64,000 nucleotides of DNA from Rhabditophanes sp. KR3021 (GCA_963281155.1 CAUJLY010000001.1:5456001-5520000), one strand, 5' to 3'; shown: positions 24,601 to 36,438, counted from the stretch's first letter. Notes: generated by a model from the sequence alone, not told the origin. Made by a program: numbers and translations.

Positions 24601-26930
24601 TATGCAACATTTGACTAAGGTACTGTCCGTTGATTGTATATAAAGCTCAAGTCATAAGGTGCAATGTCTAAATTTTCATAAAGCATTTGCGAGATCTCTT
24701 TTCTCCAGAACCTCCTCGGTGTTAACAAACATCTTACGAAACGCAACTTCGTCATACTTCTTTTCAAAAGTGCTCTTAACCTTATCCAATATGGCCTTAA
24801 CCTTCTTTTCCTCAAACGAATAGTTAGCATAACGGGGTAAAAGGGATATATCACTACGGTTACGGCATAACGTTAAATTGAAAATCATGACTCGCTCAAT
24901 TTACGTGGCAACAAAAATATCGTTCTAAAATTCACCTTAAAAAATATTCGAAAGAGTATGTCTTGCTAAACTTTCAAAGATAACCAACCTTTATTTATAA
25001 CCAAATTATGCATATAATAGTGATTGTAATAATATGAGATTATTGCCATGAAACTAAATAGCTTTTAGTTAGCATATAAATGTAAACGACCTCAGATAAA
25101 AGATTGATAGAAAATGAATGTGATGCATTCATTAAAATATACATTTAAACACATAAATTAATGAACTTTTGAATGCAGGCACGCAAAGCAGTGTATCTTT
25201 GGCCAAGTTATTGGGACAAAAACACTTAATGGCTCGTAGTACAAGATTTCAGCGAGGTTTAAATGCCCTTGGATTGATTGTTGATAGGTCGGGTGGTAAA
25301 CATGCAACCACTTATGAAAATAGCGTTCATTGCCTAATAAAACAGATGAAACAAGTCTTGAATGCAACGAAGGCCCTTCAAGATTCTTTGGACAATCCAA
25401 TTAAATTAACAGACCTTCACATTCAATTAGCTGATTCGTACAGAGGAAGTTCTTCTCTTCGCTTTGCTTGGCTTCAATCACTGGCAACTTCCCACTTTGA
25501 TTTGAAATGGTATTCAGAGGCAAGTGTTTGCCAAGCTCATTGTTTAGCGATAATCGGAATTGAACTGGAAGCCAAGAAGTTAATAAAAATTAATTGGGCA
25601 TTGTTTGATACTATCAATGAAGGAATAGTCAAAGAGTACAATATTCTAAGAGCAGATACTGAAATTATTCAGCCGGCTGGGTTCACAATTGAAAATTTTA
25701 CTTCCAAGGCAGAGCAATTAATGAAAAATCTTTTGATGGCTGAACGGTAAGACAAAAACTTGTTTATTTAAATACCATCTATTTAGATATGAAGCAGTCA
25801 GTGCAGTTTGCAGAATGATTTTACCAATATTTGAAGAGCAACACAATTATTATAGAGCCAACTTCATTTGCACAGAACTTCAGCAGGCATACTGTCGATT
25901 AAATGAAATCAAGACGTCTGGTAGGCGTCATTTAGCCTCTTACTTCAAAGTTGTATTCTTTGGAAAGTTACTATTAGGAGAAGACCATGAGACTGAATGG
26001 ATTTACAGAGAACCTGGATTGACACCCTTAGCGGAAGCCAGTGAAAAAATGCTCGAAAGCATAAAACATAGCCTTGGCCACGATAATGTCAAATTAATTA
26101 TGGAGAAAGAAGTGAGTGCGGGAAATTTGAAAGACAACGTTGCATATGTTCAAATGACGCATGTTCATCCATTTTTAGTGAGAGAGGGTCCCGATAATAT
26201 GAATTACTGGGCTAATACTAATATCAAGAGCTTCTACTATGATGAACCAAAAATCGATAGTTCAGCTCCATCTGGTTCTTCGGAAATTGCAAAACAACTG
26301 ATAAAGAAAGTCTTCGTAACTATTGACGAGCCCTTTCCAAGTATGAAAAGAAGGCAGCGTGTAATTGGGAAAAAAGAACAAATTTTGAATCCATTGGAAG
26401 TTGCCTGTGAAAGTTTAATTAAAAAAGCTAATCAAATTCGAAAAGTGATCAAAAATGCCAAAGATGCCTCCCACTTTAATGTTATCTCAACCGATAATTA
26501 TGACAAGTCTTTCTTAGACAAATTGGATCTTAAAGGCCTACAATTGTTGCTTCAAGGTTCCGTTCAAGCAACTGTAAATGCGGGGCCGTTGGCGTATGGT
26601 GAAGGATTCAGTACAACAATCCAAATGCAAAGATACGGAGAAGCTGGCATTAATAAACTAATAAGAGCATTAAAGCAATTGCTTTATCAATGTTCAGAAG
26701 CTCTCAAAATAAATGAAATTGCCGTAGCTTCAGATCAAGTCCAGTATCAGCAAATGTTGAAATGTTCATTCGAAGCTTTAATTGAACGTTTGAGTGAATA
26801 TTTCGGAGAAGATAAAATGGCACTTACAAGTGATGATATTATTAATGAAGATAACGATATTATGTCGGAAGTCCATACCAAATCAATTCACATTTTGGAT
26901 TCGATTGCAGGTGTGATGCAATCAAAATAA
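15695..26930 (+). CDS. DOCK-D (Zizimin, DOCK9/10/11-like) Rho-family GEF
   Basis: This is a guanine-nucleotide exchange factor for Cdc42/Rac acting at membranes. Exons 15695-15864, 16230-16308, 16406-17369, 18288-19802, 21079-23073, 23486-24143, 25179-25746 and 25787-26930 give about 2360 residues. The N-terminus has EPIDYENFI and a divergent PH-like region (about 215-340). LGQYRTCCAWGVRSIFK, then LYVYPIHLLYG and ARNIICSVSYV, mark the DHR1 (C2-like) domain at about 770-910. The C-terminal DHR2 catalytic domain (about 1930-2350) has WIYREPGLTPLAE, MTHVHPF and VNAGPLAYGEGF. Exon 3 needs removal of one base in the A-run 17342-17347 to reach the frame that continues ILQ|PPVVIRNNLF, so either an assembly indel or a true frameshift is present. 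The donor at 24144 is GC. Three introns hold antisense elements. Confidence 0.9.
17370..18287 (-). mobile_element. Best-preserved antisense GIY-YIG element (group A), DOCK intron 3
   Basis: A 212-codon minus-strand frame (18100-17462) fills this intron. From its N-terminus: a basic stretch, a zinc-finger-like CTFC...H...C, the strand HFLLDPRNADD, the strand KKGIFYVGEF, RIYHHFHQY with Arg and His in catalytic-type positions, and ELAENVEFILIERFQQQIT with the candidate catalytic Glu. The order LLDPR, IFYVG, R.Y.H, E is that of LEM-3/ANKLE1-type GIY-YIG nucleases. After QQIT a frame change leads to DHGKCSMPDVYLLNSSNECA, matching the DOCK 19803 copy, so the C-terminus is shifted here. An AATAAA on the minus strand near 17400 could end its transcript. 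The host exon edge AAATATTACAG (17359-17369) is repeated exactly at the intron end (18277-18287). Confidence 0.82.
19803..21078 (-). mobile_element. Antisense GIY-YIG-like element (group A), DOCK intron 4
   Basis: Minus-strand frames 20938-19760 are broken into three or four pieces. Readable parts are KPILDKVNITFDGSYDEA, EVRFLKSNGKAFYPPKTADA, DRAEELGRHLYLF, and RRIYKYNAKLEKGDLLDRKD, which parallels RIYHHFHQYNRTLKNGDLFD in the previous element. Then come VAENLEYILTERYKWQITNC and DHGKCSVKETYLLNS. The KPILDKV module recurs as KAILDKVKSTFEKKYDE in the insert at 24144-25178. This copy is more decayed than its neighbour. The host donor is GAG|GTATGT and no clear direct repeat flanks it. Confidence 0.7.
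23074..23485 (-). mobile_element. Possible element remnant in DOCK intron 5
   Basis: This 412-bp intron has a 40-codon minus-strand stretch around 23210-23330 reading IAVKVILEATFSQYEGGSML then WTDAHVKAVKEIEVR. It looks coding but matches none of the better copies. It could be a remnant of the antisense class or chance. Confidence 0.25.
24144..25178 (-). mobile_element. Antisense element with ratchet junction, DOCK intron 6
   Basis: The host exon ends CCAG, followed by a GC donor (GCATGT), a 48-nt mini-intron ending ATTTTAG (24191), then GTAAATTTAAGGAGC (24192 on). The reading frame is kept by joining CCAG directly to the exon at 25179. Minus-strand pieces read KAILDKVKSTFEKKYDEVAF (24810-24720), EKRDLANALYENLDIAPYDL, and a C-terminal DAYEVPDELSGELNEMLIGA (24400-24330). 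The first matches the N-terminal module of the DOCK 19803 copy. The GIY-YIG core is not readable. The left end GTAA...AAGGAGC resembles GTAAGCAAAGGAGC in the Rieske intron. Confidence 0.6.
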
Positions 26931-27285
26931 TTTAAATTTAATAACTCTGGTCTGTACTTATTTATTATTAATAATTTTTTAAATAAAAACTCACATAAAT
27001 GTTTATTGTATGAATTTGAAAAATAGAAATATGAAAGTGCTATAAATGATCAATAAAGGATGACAGGCATCCTTTTGGGAGAACCTATCCGATTTACTTA
27101 TATTATTTTTAAGAATAAATACCATTAATTTATTGTGTATTTATTGCAGAAAGCAACGGGGATTATATAGCGATATAATTGTAAGTATATAATAGTAGTT
27201 GAAATGTTACGTTTTCTATTATTTTTTAATCCAAATATTATGTTTTGTAAGTTTGTTTAAGTGATATAGGATGTAGTAAAGTGAA
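26931..27285. other. Convergent gene ends, no gene seen
   Basis: This holds the 3' flanks of DOCK (AATAAA at about 26982) and of the PH-like gene on the other strand. Nothing else is recognised. Confidence 0.5.
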
Positions 27286-30017
27286 TTAGGAGAGAAATTT
27301 ACTTTCTTCCATAGTAATTTTTTGTGTGATAATTTCTTGAATTCCATTTTTGTCTTCAATTTCAATTGAATGAATGGACGATTTTCTTCTCGTAATAATA
27401 TCCGAATTAGCCTCACTCTTCATTCGAGTGAATTTATTTTCCATATCATTAAATTGAGGAGAATGTGTGGAATGAGTGGAATGAATAGAAAGGTTAGGAT
27501 GGGAAGAAGTAATATTTTGGACTGGTGATAATTGGACTGCAGGTGACATAGTTGTGTGTAATTGAACTGCTGGTTTATAAACGTGTAGTACTACAATAAT
27601 GATCTAAATAAATATAAATGCATGAAAATAATGTGATTACCTGGTGATATTGGACGAGTTTCAGAGGGAATGATTGGTGGGTAACTTGTCTTGACATTAC
27701 TAATATCAGGCTTATTATGAACGATTGTATGCTGTTGTTGTGGGTATGGAGCTTCATTCATTGGTATTGGAGAATATCTTGGTGTTATTTTAATAGGGAC
27801 TTTGTAAATATGAATTGGAGTAATCTTCTTTCTCGTTGAATTTGTTCTTTCAACCGTGCTTTGATTGCTATGCTTGGGGTCTTTTCCTACTCTTTTGTAA
27901 ATGTAAGAATTGGTGTCATACAAAACTGGCGAATGCCGTCTATGGGTTTCATTTGAATAGATGACAGAAATGATTCTGGGTGGCATATCATCCGATTTGT
28001 CACTGTACAAACTTTCTATCTCATCTAAGCTATTTTTGCGATGTTCTTTCGTGGGATAAGTAATAATTTCCCCCTTTTCAATACTTCCATCCTCGTAATA
28101 GTCATAATTGTCTTGAATTTGTGGATCCATTTCATGATGAATAGTGTTTTTATAAACAATTTGTTGAGTTGGAATTGGTGGTGCGGGGTAGTTCTTAGTT
28201 GGTGGTGAAGATGAGTAATTCATAGTAGGAGAGTAGTTCTTAATTGGAGAAGGTGAATAATTCATAGTAGAAGAGTAGTTCTTAATTGGAGAAGATGTAT
28301 AAGTCTTAGTTTGTATTGGTGAGGATGGGATATGTTCATTTTCTTTCGGTGTTTTGTTAACATGCTTTTCATAACGATAAGTTTGTTTAGGGCTGCTTTT
28401 ATTGTATGTGTGATGATGTTTATTGGGAATATCAATAGTAAGTGATCTTTCTTCATCTATCTCCTTCGCTCTTCTCATTAGTTTGGGAGACTTTGTGTCA
28501 TATGATTTTGTTGTCATTTTAGGATATTTTTTGTAATCATATTCAGAATTGCACTCAGATTCTTGTTCTGAATCAGATGCGTAATCTGGTGCTGCATTCA
28601 CTAATTGATGTTGTAAAACTCCCTCACTGTTTGATCTTTTTCTTCCATTGTTTTTATCTTTTTCTGCACGAATCGCAGCCTGTAAATTGGAGTTTTAATC
28701 AGAACAATTACATTGCGTTGAGGGATGGTTTTATGAAACAAAAATGTATGGTTATTGATATGAACAAAGAATACTATATATCAATCAAAATTGTTCGAAC
28801 AAAATAATGATTACATTCGAATTTAGTATGTATACAACCAAATAACGATGCCGTTTTATCAATGTTTTGCCGTTTATTGATGTTTGCTGTTTATCAATGT
28901 TTGCAGATTTTATCAAATTATTCAACCTTTTAATCAGCTTTTTACAGATATGACTAAGATTAAAAGAAAAGCGAATGCCCTGGCATAAATTCGGGATAAA
29001 TGAGAGGGAAATTTGGAGGCTACATTCAATGAATTCATTAGCAACATGCAAGGTGGAGGGATAGTGTACACTTTACAAGAAGAGGAAGTGAGCCTTGTCG
29101 GATTAACTACTTCGGATCGTCCGAAAATGATATGCGTATATCAACTCATTCCCAGAAAGTGGGCTGAGTAAGTATGAAACTACTAAAATTAAATGAATTA
29201 AGGAATGTGGTGAGGCAGAAACCAATATTGTTTGTTATGTATAGACAGCTCTCATCTTGGAGAGACTAAAGGAGATCAATGATAAGCGTCTTAATGATAG
29301 CCTCCTATTTGAATTAATTAATGATTTCTCTTGAATAACAATTGATATGTATCTTTTAGTATTTACCTGTAAAGCGTCAACACTTTGTGCCTTCATCCCA
29401 ATATTTTCATTCAGATTACTTGGATTGTTGTAAAATTGGTCCCAATCGTTTGAAATATTGAACATTGTTGGTTTGTAATGATTTAAAGCATTTTCTTGAT
29501 CCTCACAAAGAGGCATTGGTGGTTGAACCTTAAGGAATGTTAAGGAAACTGAAACCGTCTTAATGAAATCAAACATATCTTCCGTTGAAAGGAAACTAAG
29601 CCACAATGTCTTAAAACCCGTTTTCTTTTTTACGACGTGTTCTACTTTCATTGCCATATATGAATGGGGATGAATTCGAAAATCATTTGATGTTTGGGGA
29701 AAGCCTGCAATGTTGACACATGTTGATCCAAATCGAACTTCGCCTCCGTTATTGGTAAAATTAAATTTCCGTTCAATTTCCTTTCTAGCGTGATTTGTCT
29801 TGTAGAGTGCGAATTGAAGGTAAGCAATTTCAAAATTAAGAATCATCCAGCATTCATGCCATCTCTATAAATTTAAAAATATATTGTTTGTAATTTTAAT
29901 TTCTATTGGATACTTAAGAACTTATGATTAAATATAAAACTAATTAGGTATAACAGTCAAATATTTCCTTACCTTTCCATCAAATCTGAAAATACTGCCT
30001 TGCTTTAGGATAGTCAT
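27286..30017 (-). CDS. PH-like domain protein with long disordered tail
   Basis: Exons (minus) 30017-29973, 29864-29367, 28679-27641 and 27590-27286 join in frame to 628 residues. The N-terminus, MTILKQGSIFRFDGKRWHE then CWMILNF, resembles the opening strands of a PH domain, and WLSFLSTEDMFDFIKTVSVS would suit the closing helix (about residue 130). The remainder is low-complexity, rich in Ser, Pro, Lys, Tyr and Asn, with near-repeats SSPIKNYS and TMNYSPSPIKNYS and many SP/TP sites. An adaptor or signalling role is possible, but I do not recognise the family and assign no function. The intron between exons 2 and 3 carries plus-strand coding-like sequence. Confidence 0.75.
28680..29366 (+). mobile_element. 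Possible decayed antisense insert, 8-bp flanking repeat
   Basis: This intron is in the minus-strand PH-like gene. On the plus strand 28950-29165 reads EATFNEFISNMQGGGIVYTL then EVSLVGLTTSDRPKMICVYQ, and 29209-29330 reads EAETNIVCYV, a stop, then TALILERLKEINDKRLNDS. These look like a decayed gene but match no group clearly. The intron edges share TTTACAGG in host sense (plus-strand copies 29366-29373 and 28680-28687). The donor is GTAAATACTAAAAG, like other insert ends. Assignment is tentative. Confidence 0.4.
28850..28904. repeat. Short tandem repeat, three units of about 18 bp
   Basis: GCCGTTTTATCAATGTTTT, GCCGTTTATTGATGTTT and GCTGTTTATCAATGTTT follow one another inside the intron of the PH-like gene. 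Confidence 0.6.
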
Positions 30018-30369
30018 TTTAATAGAAACGTCCGTGTTCTCGTAATACAAGAAAGTGTAATGAATTTTGTGAATGGATCATTTTTATAGTGCTTTGTTTC
30101 TCAAACCCTCGCCATTTCCCAATAATTTTATGTCATTATGACAATGTTGAGCATGCTTGCTTGTGTAAACAAAGATCATTATGACTAAGATTGCTAATAA
30201 TAAGAGAGTCTGTAAAAACAAGAAACAAATTTCCCTTTTATTTATAATATCATTTCTAAATGGAACATTTATTTTGAAACCTTTATCAATAGTAGTAAAA
30301 CAAAAAAGTGATATTTATGGAATAAAAAGTAACATTTATTGAATAAGACTTATTTGTTTGTATGACGAA

Positions 30370-30642
30370 TTATCCCAGTTCCAAAAATGAGAATCCACTC
30401 GTTTTGGCACAGAAGAGACAAAATCCACTGTTGTAATATGGAGTATAATACTGCTGTTGATAATACACTGGCTGTTGATAATAAAGTGGCTGAGCATAAT
30501 ATCCGTTATCATAAGAAGGTTCCGATTGTGAATAAACTACTTTTTTACTTTCAATCGAATTAAAATCTCCACTTTGGTAGTATCTTGATTCCGTTTCTCC
30601 AAGTAATATTAAAAATAAAACGATAGCAAAATAACATCTCAT
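30370..30642 (-). CDS. Small secreted Tyr/Gln-rich peptide, 90 aa
   Basis: A single-exon frame begins MRCYFAIVLFLILLGETESR, a clear signal peptide with likely cleavage near residue 19. The mature part is Tyr/Gln/Ser-rich, with near-repeats QPLYYQQPVYYQQQYY and two Cys (FCLFC) near the end. Tyr- and Gln-rich secreted peptides are common in nematode cuticle and antimicrobial peptide families, but no specific family can be named. Upstream there is a TATATA-like run (about 30713-30720) before the start. Confidence 0.7.
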   Translation of the reverse strand: MRCYFAIVLFLILLGETESRYYQSGDFNSIESKKVVYSQSEPSYDNGYYAQPLYYQQPVYYQQQYYTPYYNSGFCLFCAKTSGFSFLELG

Positions 30643-31326
30643 GTTTGAGTAATTTCGAAGTGATGATAACTCACGCTTTTAGCCTTTTTGTACTTTCTAT
30701 TTTGGGTTTATTTTATATACGTTTATTTATATGTCTATTAATGTCTTTTACAAAAGTTGAGCAATAGTAATGTGGCTAAAACGATTGTAAATACAAATGG
30801 CTTCTAGTTTTGGAATTGCAAATAAACAACACAAAGCTATTTGATCTTTAAGGATAGATTTGCTTTCTGGTCCACTACCAATTAATTACTTTCAATAAAT
30901 ATTGTTTATGCGGCAAAAGTACTTTTTGTCTACTCAGTATTATTGGAACTAAAGCTATTAACCTTTTTCTAAATGCTATTTCATGATTAATACTATTACT
31001 TTGATTATCACAATATATTCAGACAAAACAAACAAATATTGTGAGAGAGCTGAAAATAATGGCACATTGAATGAAAGACATTTGTTAAGACACTCTATTA
31101 AATAAAAAGTGCTCTTATATTAGAGAAATATTTATTATATAAAAATATTTAAACAAACTGTTGTCTTGATGAAATTAGTAATTACCATTTTGAAAAAAGA
31201 GCTGTCATTATTCATTTGTATTTTAATTGACATCGTGATTGATGTTAATGTCTTGAATAATAAGCATTTAAAAGTGGATTAGAGTGAGTCAAATAATTCA
31301 CTCTGTTTTTTCTGAATATTTTTAAT
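30643..31326. other. Intergenic, divergent promoters
   Basis: This lies between the divergent secreted-peptide and TIMP-like genes. It is AT-rich and no gene is seen. Confidence 0.5.
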
Positions 31327-32069
31327 ATGAGGTATCAAAATATTTTATACATTTTTTGTATTTTGACGTTAAATCTTAAAATTGTGAGTGGTTGTAAATG
31401 TTCACTTGAGTCACCCCAAAACAATTATTGTAGAGCAGAATGGGGTAAGTTTGTTTTGAATTAATCTATTTGGTTCATCACCATCATTTAGTGTCCCACG
31501 TCAAAATAATAAGTCATAAAGTGGTGACTGTCAATGATACAAAACATATCTTTCACAATTCCAACCAAGTAATTTATACAGTGGATCATTTGAATGTTTT
31601 TAAATGTCCTCGAAATATTTCAATTGGAGTAACCATTTTCACACCCAAGGAAAGTGCATCATGCGGATTAGATGTTTTGGAAAATGATCATGAGTATTTG
31701 TTATCAGGGGGTTATGAATCAAACATTTTTACGACTACATTATGTGGACAAATATTAGCAAATAATAAAAGTAGGGATATTGTTCAACAATGGAACGATG
31801 TTCAAGAACTACAGAGACAAATTTTGAAAAACAATGGCTATGAACCGTGCGTTAAAATGAGTCCTGCCAAGGAATTGAATAACAGCGAGACTATTAATAT
31901 CAATCCTACTGCAATTATTAAAGAAGGCGCCATTATTGTAGATAACAAAAACTTTACAAAGGAGAAAGAGAGTAATGTAGCTGATCAAAAAGGATCTGTT
32001 CACGTAATCAACATTTCGCCAGCATTAACTGAAGTGAGAGAAGCAAAAAATACGTCAACACGTATATGA
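31327..32069 (+). CDS. TIMP-like secreted netrin-domain protein
   Basis: Exons 31327-31444 and 31492-32069 join in frame to 231 residues. A signal peptide (MRYQNILYIFCILTLNLKIV) ends just before CKCSL. In TIMPs the mature N-terminus is a C-x-C that chelates the metalloprotease zinc. CRAEWVSHVKIISHKVVTV, then SCGLDVLENDHEYLLSGGY and a late CGQI, fit the NTR/TIMP fold (C.A..V.....V then Y.L.G). After about residue 150 the tail is Asn/Lys-rich and diverged. The predicted role is inhibition of extracellular metalloproteases. How strongly it inhibits cannot be read from the sequence, and a non-inhibitory NTR protein is the alternative. Confidence 0.8.
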
Positions 32070-32261
32070 ACATGTAAATATTTGGGAATGTTAAATAGGC
32101 ATATAAATCACATTATTTTATAAGTTCAATATTGTGTGTTTTTCGTTATTTTGTACCTTTAGATAGTTTTGTTACTATAATTAAAATAGTTTATTCGTAT
32201 TCAATAAAATAAAATGACATGAAAATTTGTATGGAGAATTGAAAGTCCCCAATATCACAAA

Positions 32262-35200
32262 TTATGATAACTTAGCAACACAGTCATTTGCGACTTTGGA
32301 AAATTGTTCGGCATCCTCAACATTATTGAATCTGATAGCATAAGTTCCATTAATCCCATTGTCGATATCATCAGAGAAGTCAAAAGCCTTGAATACTATA
32401 ATCTTTGGACGACTTTCTGTGCTATTAAAAATCATACAAGAAGCAAGGGGCATGTTAGCGCATAAATTATGAACTTGATCACGACGCATCAGAATTCTGT
32501 ATTTTTCTGAAGTCTTATCCTTCAATACTTTCAATGTTCCAGTTCCTCTTTCTTTCCAAGCCTTTTCAGCAGTGTTCATGATAAACAACTTTGTATGAAT
32601 CCGAAGCAATTCAATCTCATCTTCCTCTCCAGTAATAATCTCAATTTTGTCTGGCAATGGGATAACTGGCTCAAAGTGAGCATCAGATTCATAATCTTCA
32701 ACGCGATCATCTCCTTCTTCGGTTGCAGGTTTTGGTGAAGCAAAGAGCTTGTGGTCCGAAGCTTTAATATTGAACAGATTGCTATGAGTACCAGAATTAT
32801 TCAAAAATCCCCCATTCGCGGGAATTACGTCGGAAAAAGAAGTTGCCGTTTGTGCCAGTCCAGATCCAAAAATATTTGTTGGCTTTTGGGTAACAGCTTC
32901 AGTAGTTGGGACAGCTGGTTGTTTTTGATTCAAATCAACTTTGATTCCTTGGAAAGTGGAAGCTCCAAATGTTTTGACTCCTTCTTTTGGTTTATCTTGT
33001 TCATTTGGTTTAACAGATAATTCGAAAGGTTTCGTATCATCCTTAGGTTTAGTTGAGGCCCCAAATGAATTGGAACCAAATATAGATATTGGGGCATTAG
33101 ATGGAACATTAGTTGAACCGCCAAATAGCGATGGTTTGGAAGTATCTTTTGATCCGCCAAAGAGTGATGGTTTGGGAGTATCATTTGATCCGCCAAAGAA
33201 GCTCGATTTAGATTCATTTGTGTCAAAAATTGACGTTCCTGTAGACTTGGTTTCAAATGAAAGGGGTTTGGTACCAAAGATATTTCCTGTAGCAGGAGAA
33301 TTGTCAGCTTTTGCAGCAAAAGAGAATGATGACATTGCATTTGGTTTGTCAAACAAATTAGCGGTGGTAGGTGTAGACTTAGCAGCAAGAGATTCTGAAA
33401 GAGCATCCATATTGAATGGAGCCGGAATTACTTTTTCTTCAGCATCTTTTCCTAAATTTGGGAACAATTTCAAAGCTGCAGGCGGAGTCTCTGACTTTGT
33501 CTCAGTTTTAGCGTTAAATCCGAAGCTAAAGGGACTACTTGTTGTAGATGGGAAGGTGGTTGGAGCAAACAGAGATTTGGCAATTGGCTTAGCAGCGGAT
33601 CCATCCTTGGGTGTGAGGCAAGCAACACATTCAATGACATCAGGATCATTTGTGATGTAGCATTCCTTACAGTTCCAAGATCCGGGAAGAGATTCCTTGA
33701 CTTTGTAATAGTTAGGATCTTGAACCCTTTCATTCTCTTCCTCGTCGTAATCTTCTTCGTAATCTTCCTCGTCTTCTTGTTCGTCCTCATCGTCTGAAAA
33801 ATCAGATTCATTGTCGCCTTTTTCTTGTTGCGCAGGAGATGCTGGAGTCACAACACTAGTTTTCTTGATCTCCTCAATGTGTTTTACTTCTGGCACAACT
33901 CCGGCTGCAACTTTTTTGAGAGCAACTTCATTAACTAGCGACGATGATTCAGGTTCTTTACCAGCGTTGTTGAACTCTTCCATGAAACGAGTAGTGGACG
34001 TTTCTTCTCCAAACTTGAGGCAGAATGTTGCATGTCCCGGAGTCTCATCAGAAGTATCATAGCAAGAGAAAATGACAACTTTGGTTGTGTTTGCTTTCAA
34101 AGAAACTGTCATTCCGTTAGAAATGGCAAAGTTGGCACAAACTTTGAATGTTTGATCACGTCTCATTACAACACGGGTTTTTCCAGTGGCATTGTGTTTG
34201 AGAATCTTGAGATCACCAACTCCACGTTCCTTAAACTCTTTCCCATCAGTAAATTTGAAGAGTTTGGCCCTTGAAGTGAACAAAACTGCTTCATCTTCTT
34301 CTCCAGTTGATACTTTGACTAAGTCTGGCAATGGTATGACAGGCTCAAAGTTGGCATTGCATTCATAATCTTCAGGGCATTCTTCCTTCTCTTCGATTGG
34401 AGCAACTGGGGTGGTAGGGACAATTGGAGTGAAGGAAAATGAGTTAGCTGGTTTGATTGATACATTTCCAAAAATACTTGGTGGGTTGGATGGTGCGGAA
34501 ACATTGCCAAAGATGGAAGGTTTAGTTTCAGTTGCCTTTAATTCTGTAAGTTCGGATTTCTTTCTTCCATCATCACAGAGTTTCAAAGGAGTACTGGTTT
34601 GTGCAACAGATTTAGAATCACCAGAGATAGGGGCCGCAGTAACAATAGAAGGTGTTGGTTGGGCAGGAATGACAGAAGGTGTTGGCTGGACAGGAACGAC
34701 GAAAGGTGTCGGTTGGACAGGAACGACGGAAGGTGTTGGTTGGACAGGAGCGACGGAAGGTGTCAGTTGAGCAGGAGGCTTAACATCTATCGGCAAAAGA
34801 TTGCTTCCTTGAGCCACATGTGTAGTATTTGCCCCTTGAAACATTTGGTTTGGAACCATTGGTCGTTGGGCATTCGTCATAGCTTGCATCATAGCAATTG
34901 AATTTGGCTGCTGTTGGCGGAGGAATGCATTCTGCTGTTGAGCAAATATTTGAGCAGCTTGCATCATAGCGACCTGTTGTTGTTGCTGTAATTCAGGCCT
35001 CATACCCATAAGTTGGCCCATCCCAGCTTGTTGTTGCTGCAAATGCTGAAGGTCATACTGCTGCTTTAGATGTTGTTGAGCAGCCGAAAAGGAATCCTGC
35101 TTGACTGAAAGAGTCTCAACAAGCTTGATTAAACGATCCATTTCTAAATTTTGGGTTTGAGAAGCACTAACATCAGCATTGTTCATTTTATTGATGCTAG

Positions 35201-35482
35201 CAACGCGATTAGCTAATATGTCCAACCCATCGTGAACTGCTTCAAGAGAACCTTTAACTTGCGTGAAGAATCTTCTGTTGTCTGCTGACTCTTTCTGAAT
35301 GAAAAGCAAGATATTATTCATTGCGGTGGTATTGGCTTTGATGTAGGCTGAGATCTGCTCCACGATGTTGGAAGATTCCTACAAAAGTTTAATATTTGTC
35401 ATAAATTCAATTTTCATCATTATTAACTTACCTTGTCATCATTTACAGATATTGGGTTGTAAAGACTATTGCTTTGACTCAT
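32262..35482 (-). CDS. NPP-9: RanBP2-like nucleoporin, NPP-9 type, 1055 aa
   Basis: Exons 35482-35432 (17 codons) and 35378-32262. This is a nuclear-pore cytoplasmic-face protein that binds Ran-GTP. The N-terminal third has a helical, Gln-rich stretch (LKQQYDLQHLQQQQAGMGQL) and a Pro repeat. Two Ran-binding domains are clear. RanBD1 (about residues 345-490) has YECNANFEPVIPLPD, FKERGVGDLKILKH and RVVMRRDQTFKVCAN. RanBD2 (about 905-1045) has YESDAHFEPVIPLPDKI, WKERGTGTLKVLKD and ILMRRDQVHNLCAN. Between them are an acidic run, one RanBP2-type zinc finger (WNCKECYITN...ECVACLTPK) and FG/SLFGGS repeats. Leucine-rich, cyclophilin and TPR parts of vertebrate RanBP2 are absent, as in the nematode protein. 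Neither intron nor exon carries an element. Confidence 0.92.
34650..34775. repeat. 27-bp coding minisatellite in the nucleoporin
   Basis: About five 27-bp units encode PVQPTPSVV-type nonapeptides (variants PVQPTPFVV, PVQPTPSVI, PAQPTPSIV) in the Pro-rich linker before RanBD1. Unit number is likely to vary between strains. Confidence 0.8.
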
Positions 35483-36121
35483 CGAGAAAATTAGTAAGGT
35501 CTGTAAGAGGCTAAATTACTAGAAACTTTATGCGAAGGTGTTATATATGGATGAAATTATATAAATGTAAAATTCAAATGTGGGTTTTGAATATTTAAAT
35601 GTTACGAAGCACGATGAAATAAATGAGACGCAAATTTAACAAGGATGATGTTTTGCATTTGAATCTCGATGTTCGTTGGGATAATGTTGAAGAAAGTCGT
35701 CGTAAGATGTATGGCAAGTTCAAATACCAAGTTTGAATATCCAAGTATTGCTTACTTTAAATGATCAGTACTCAATATTTATTCTACTATGGATGATACT
35801 TGTCTCAGAAGATGATTCAGATTATAGAAAACGTTCTATTAGATTCAATTAGTTTATTTAATGAAAGTTGCCAGTATATAAATTAGTAATATACTGGACA
35901 TAAGGATATTAGACTATTCTACTATACCAGATATGTGTTTTAATAGAAAGTTATTTATTTAGTGAAAAAGGGCAAATGCCGACGGACCATCATACGACGT
36001 GTCAATCTATGAATACAATGAAAGGCAAATATAATAATAACCAAATTAATAGACATAAAATACTAGAATATTAGCAGATTACTGCATAAATATACACTCA
36101 AACTGTGAAGTAAAAAGGGAA
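35483..36121. other. Intergenic, no gene seen
   Basis: This lies upstream of the nucleoporin start and downstream of the GPCR. A short open stretch at about 35623-35740 (MRRKFNKDDVLHLNLDVRWD) has a coding look but no extension or match. Confidence 0.4.
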
Positions 36122-36438
36122 TTATTTTTCATTGTCAGTGGATGTAGTGATTGTCATTTGCGAGATTGAATTTAAAGGAACGGTTTGAGTTTCTTCTTGA
36201 ATGATCGTAGAATTGTCCGTATGTTCACATAATAATCCCCTTTTCTCTTCATCATCTCCTTGCTGAGTTTGCTTAACCGGTGCTCCTACGCTTCTCAAAA
36301 TATGAGGAGATTGCTTATTAAAATTATGTTGTACCGTTTCAGTACTTTTAATTTGATGATGATTCGCAATTTCATTTGGGATTATGGATATGTCTAATGC
36401 TCTGTGAGCTGCCATAGCTGTAGTTACAGCTACATAAT
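36122..36438 (-). pseudogene. Probable frame-shifted C-terminal tail of the GPCR
   Basis: A frame ending at 36122 runs upstream past its first ATG (36415) as KINYVAVTTAMAAHRALDIS and overlaps the GPCR stop. Adding one base in the AAAA run near 36441 would fuse it to the GPCR after MFRRK, giving about 105 extra residues of Ser/Thr/Gln-rich cytoplasmic tail. An assembly homopolymer error or a real shift would both explain it. Confidence 0.5.

Noticed and set aside
32751..34901. Long plus-strand ORFs inside the nucleoporin gene
   Set aside because: Shadows of the 1055-residue minus-strand frame, caused by its repetitive composition.
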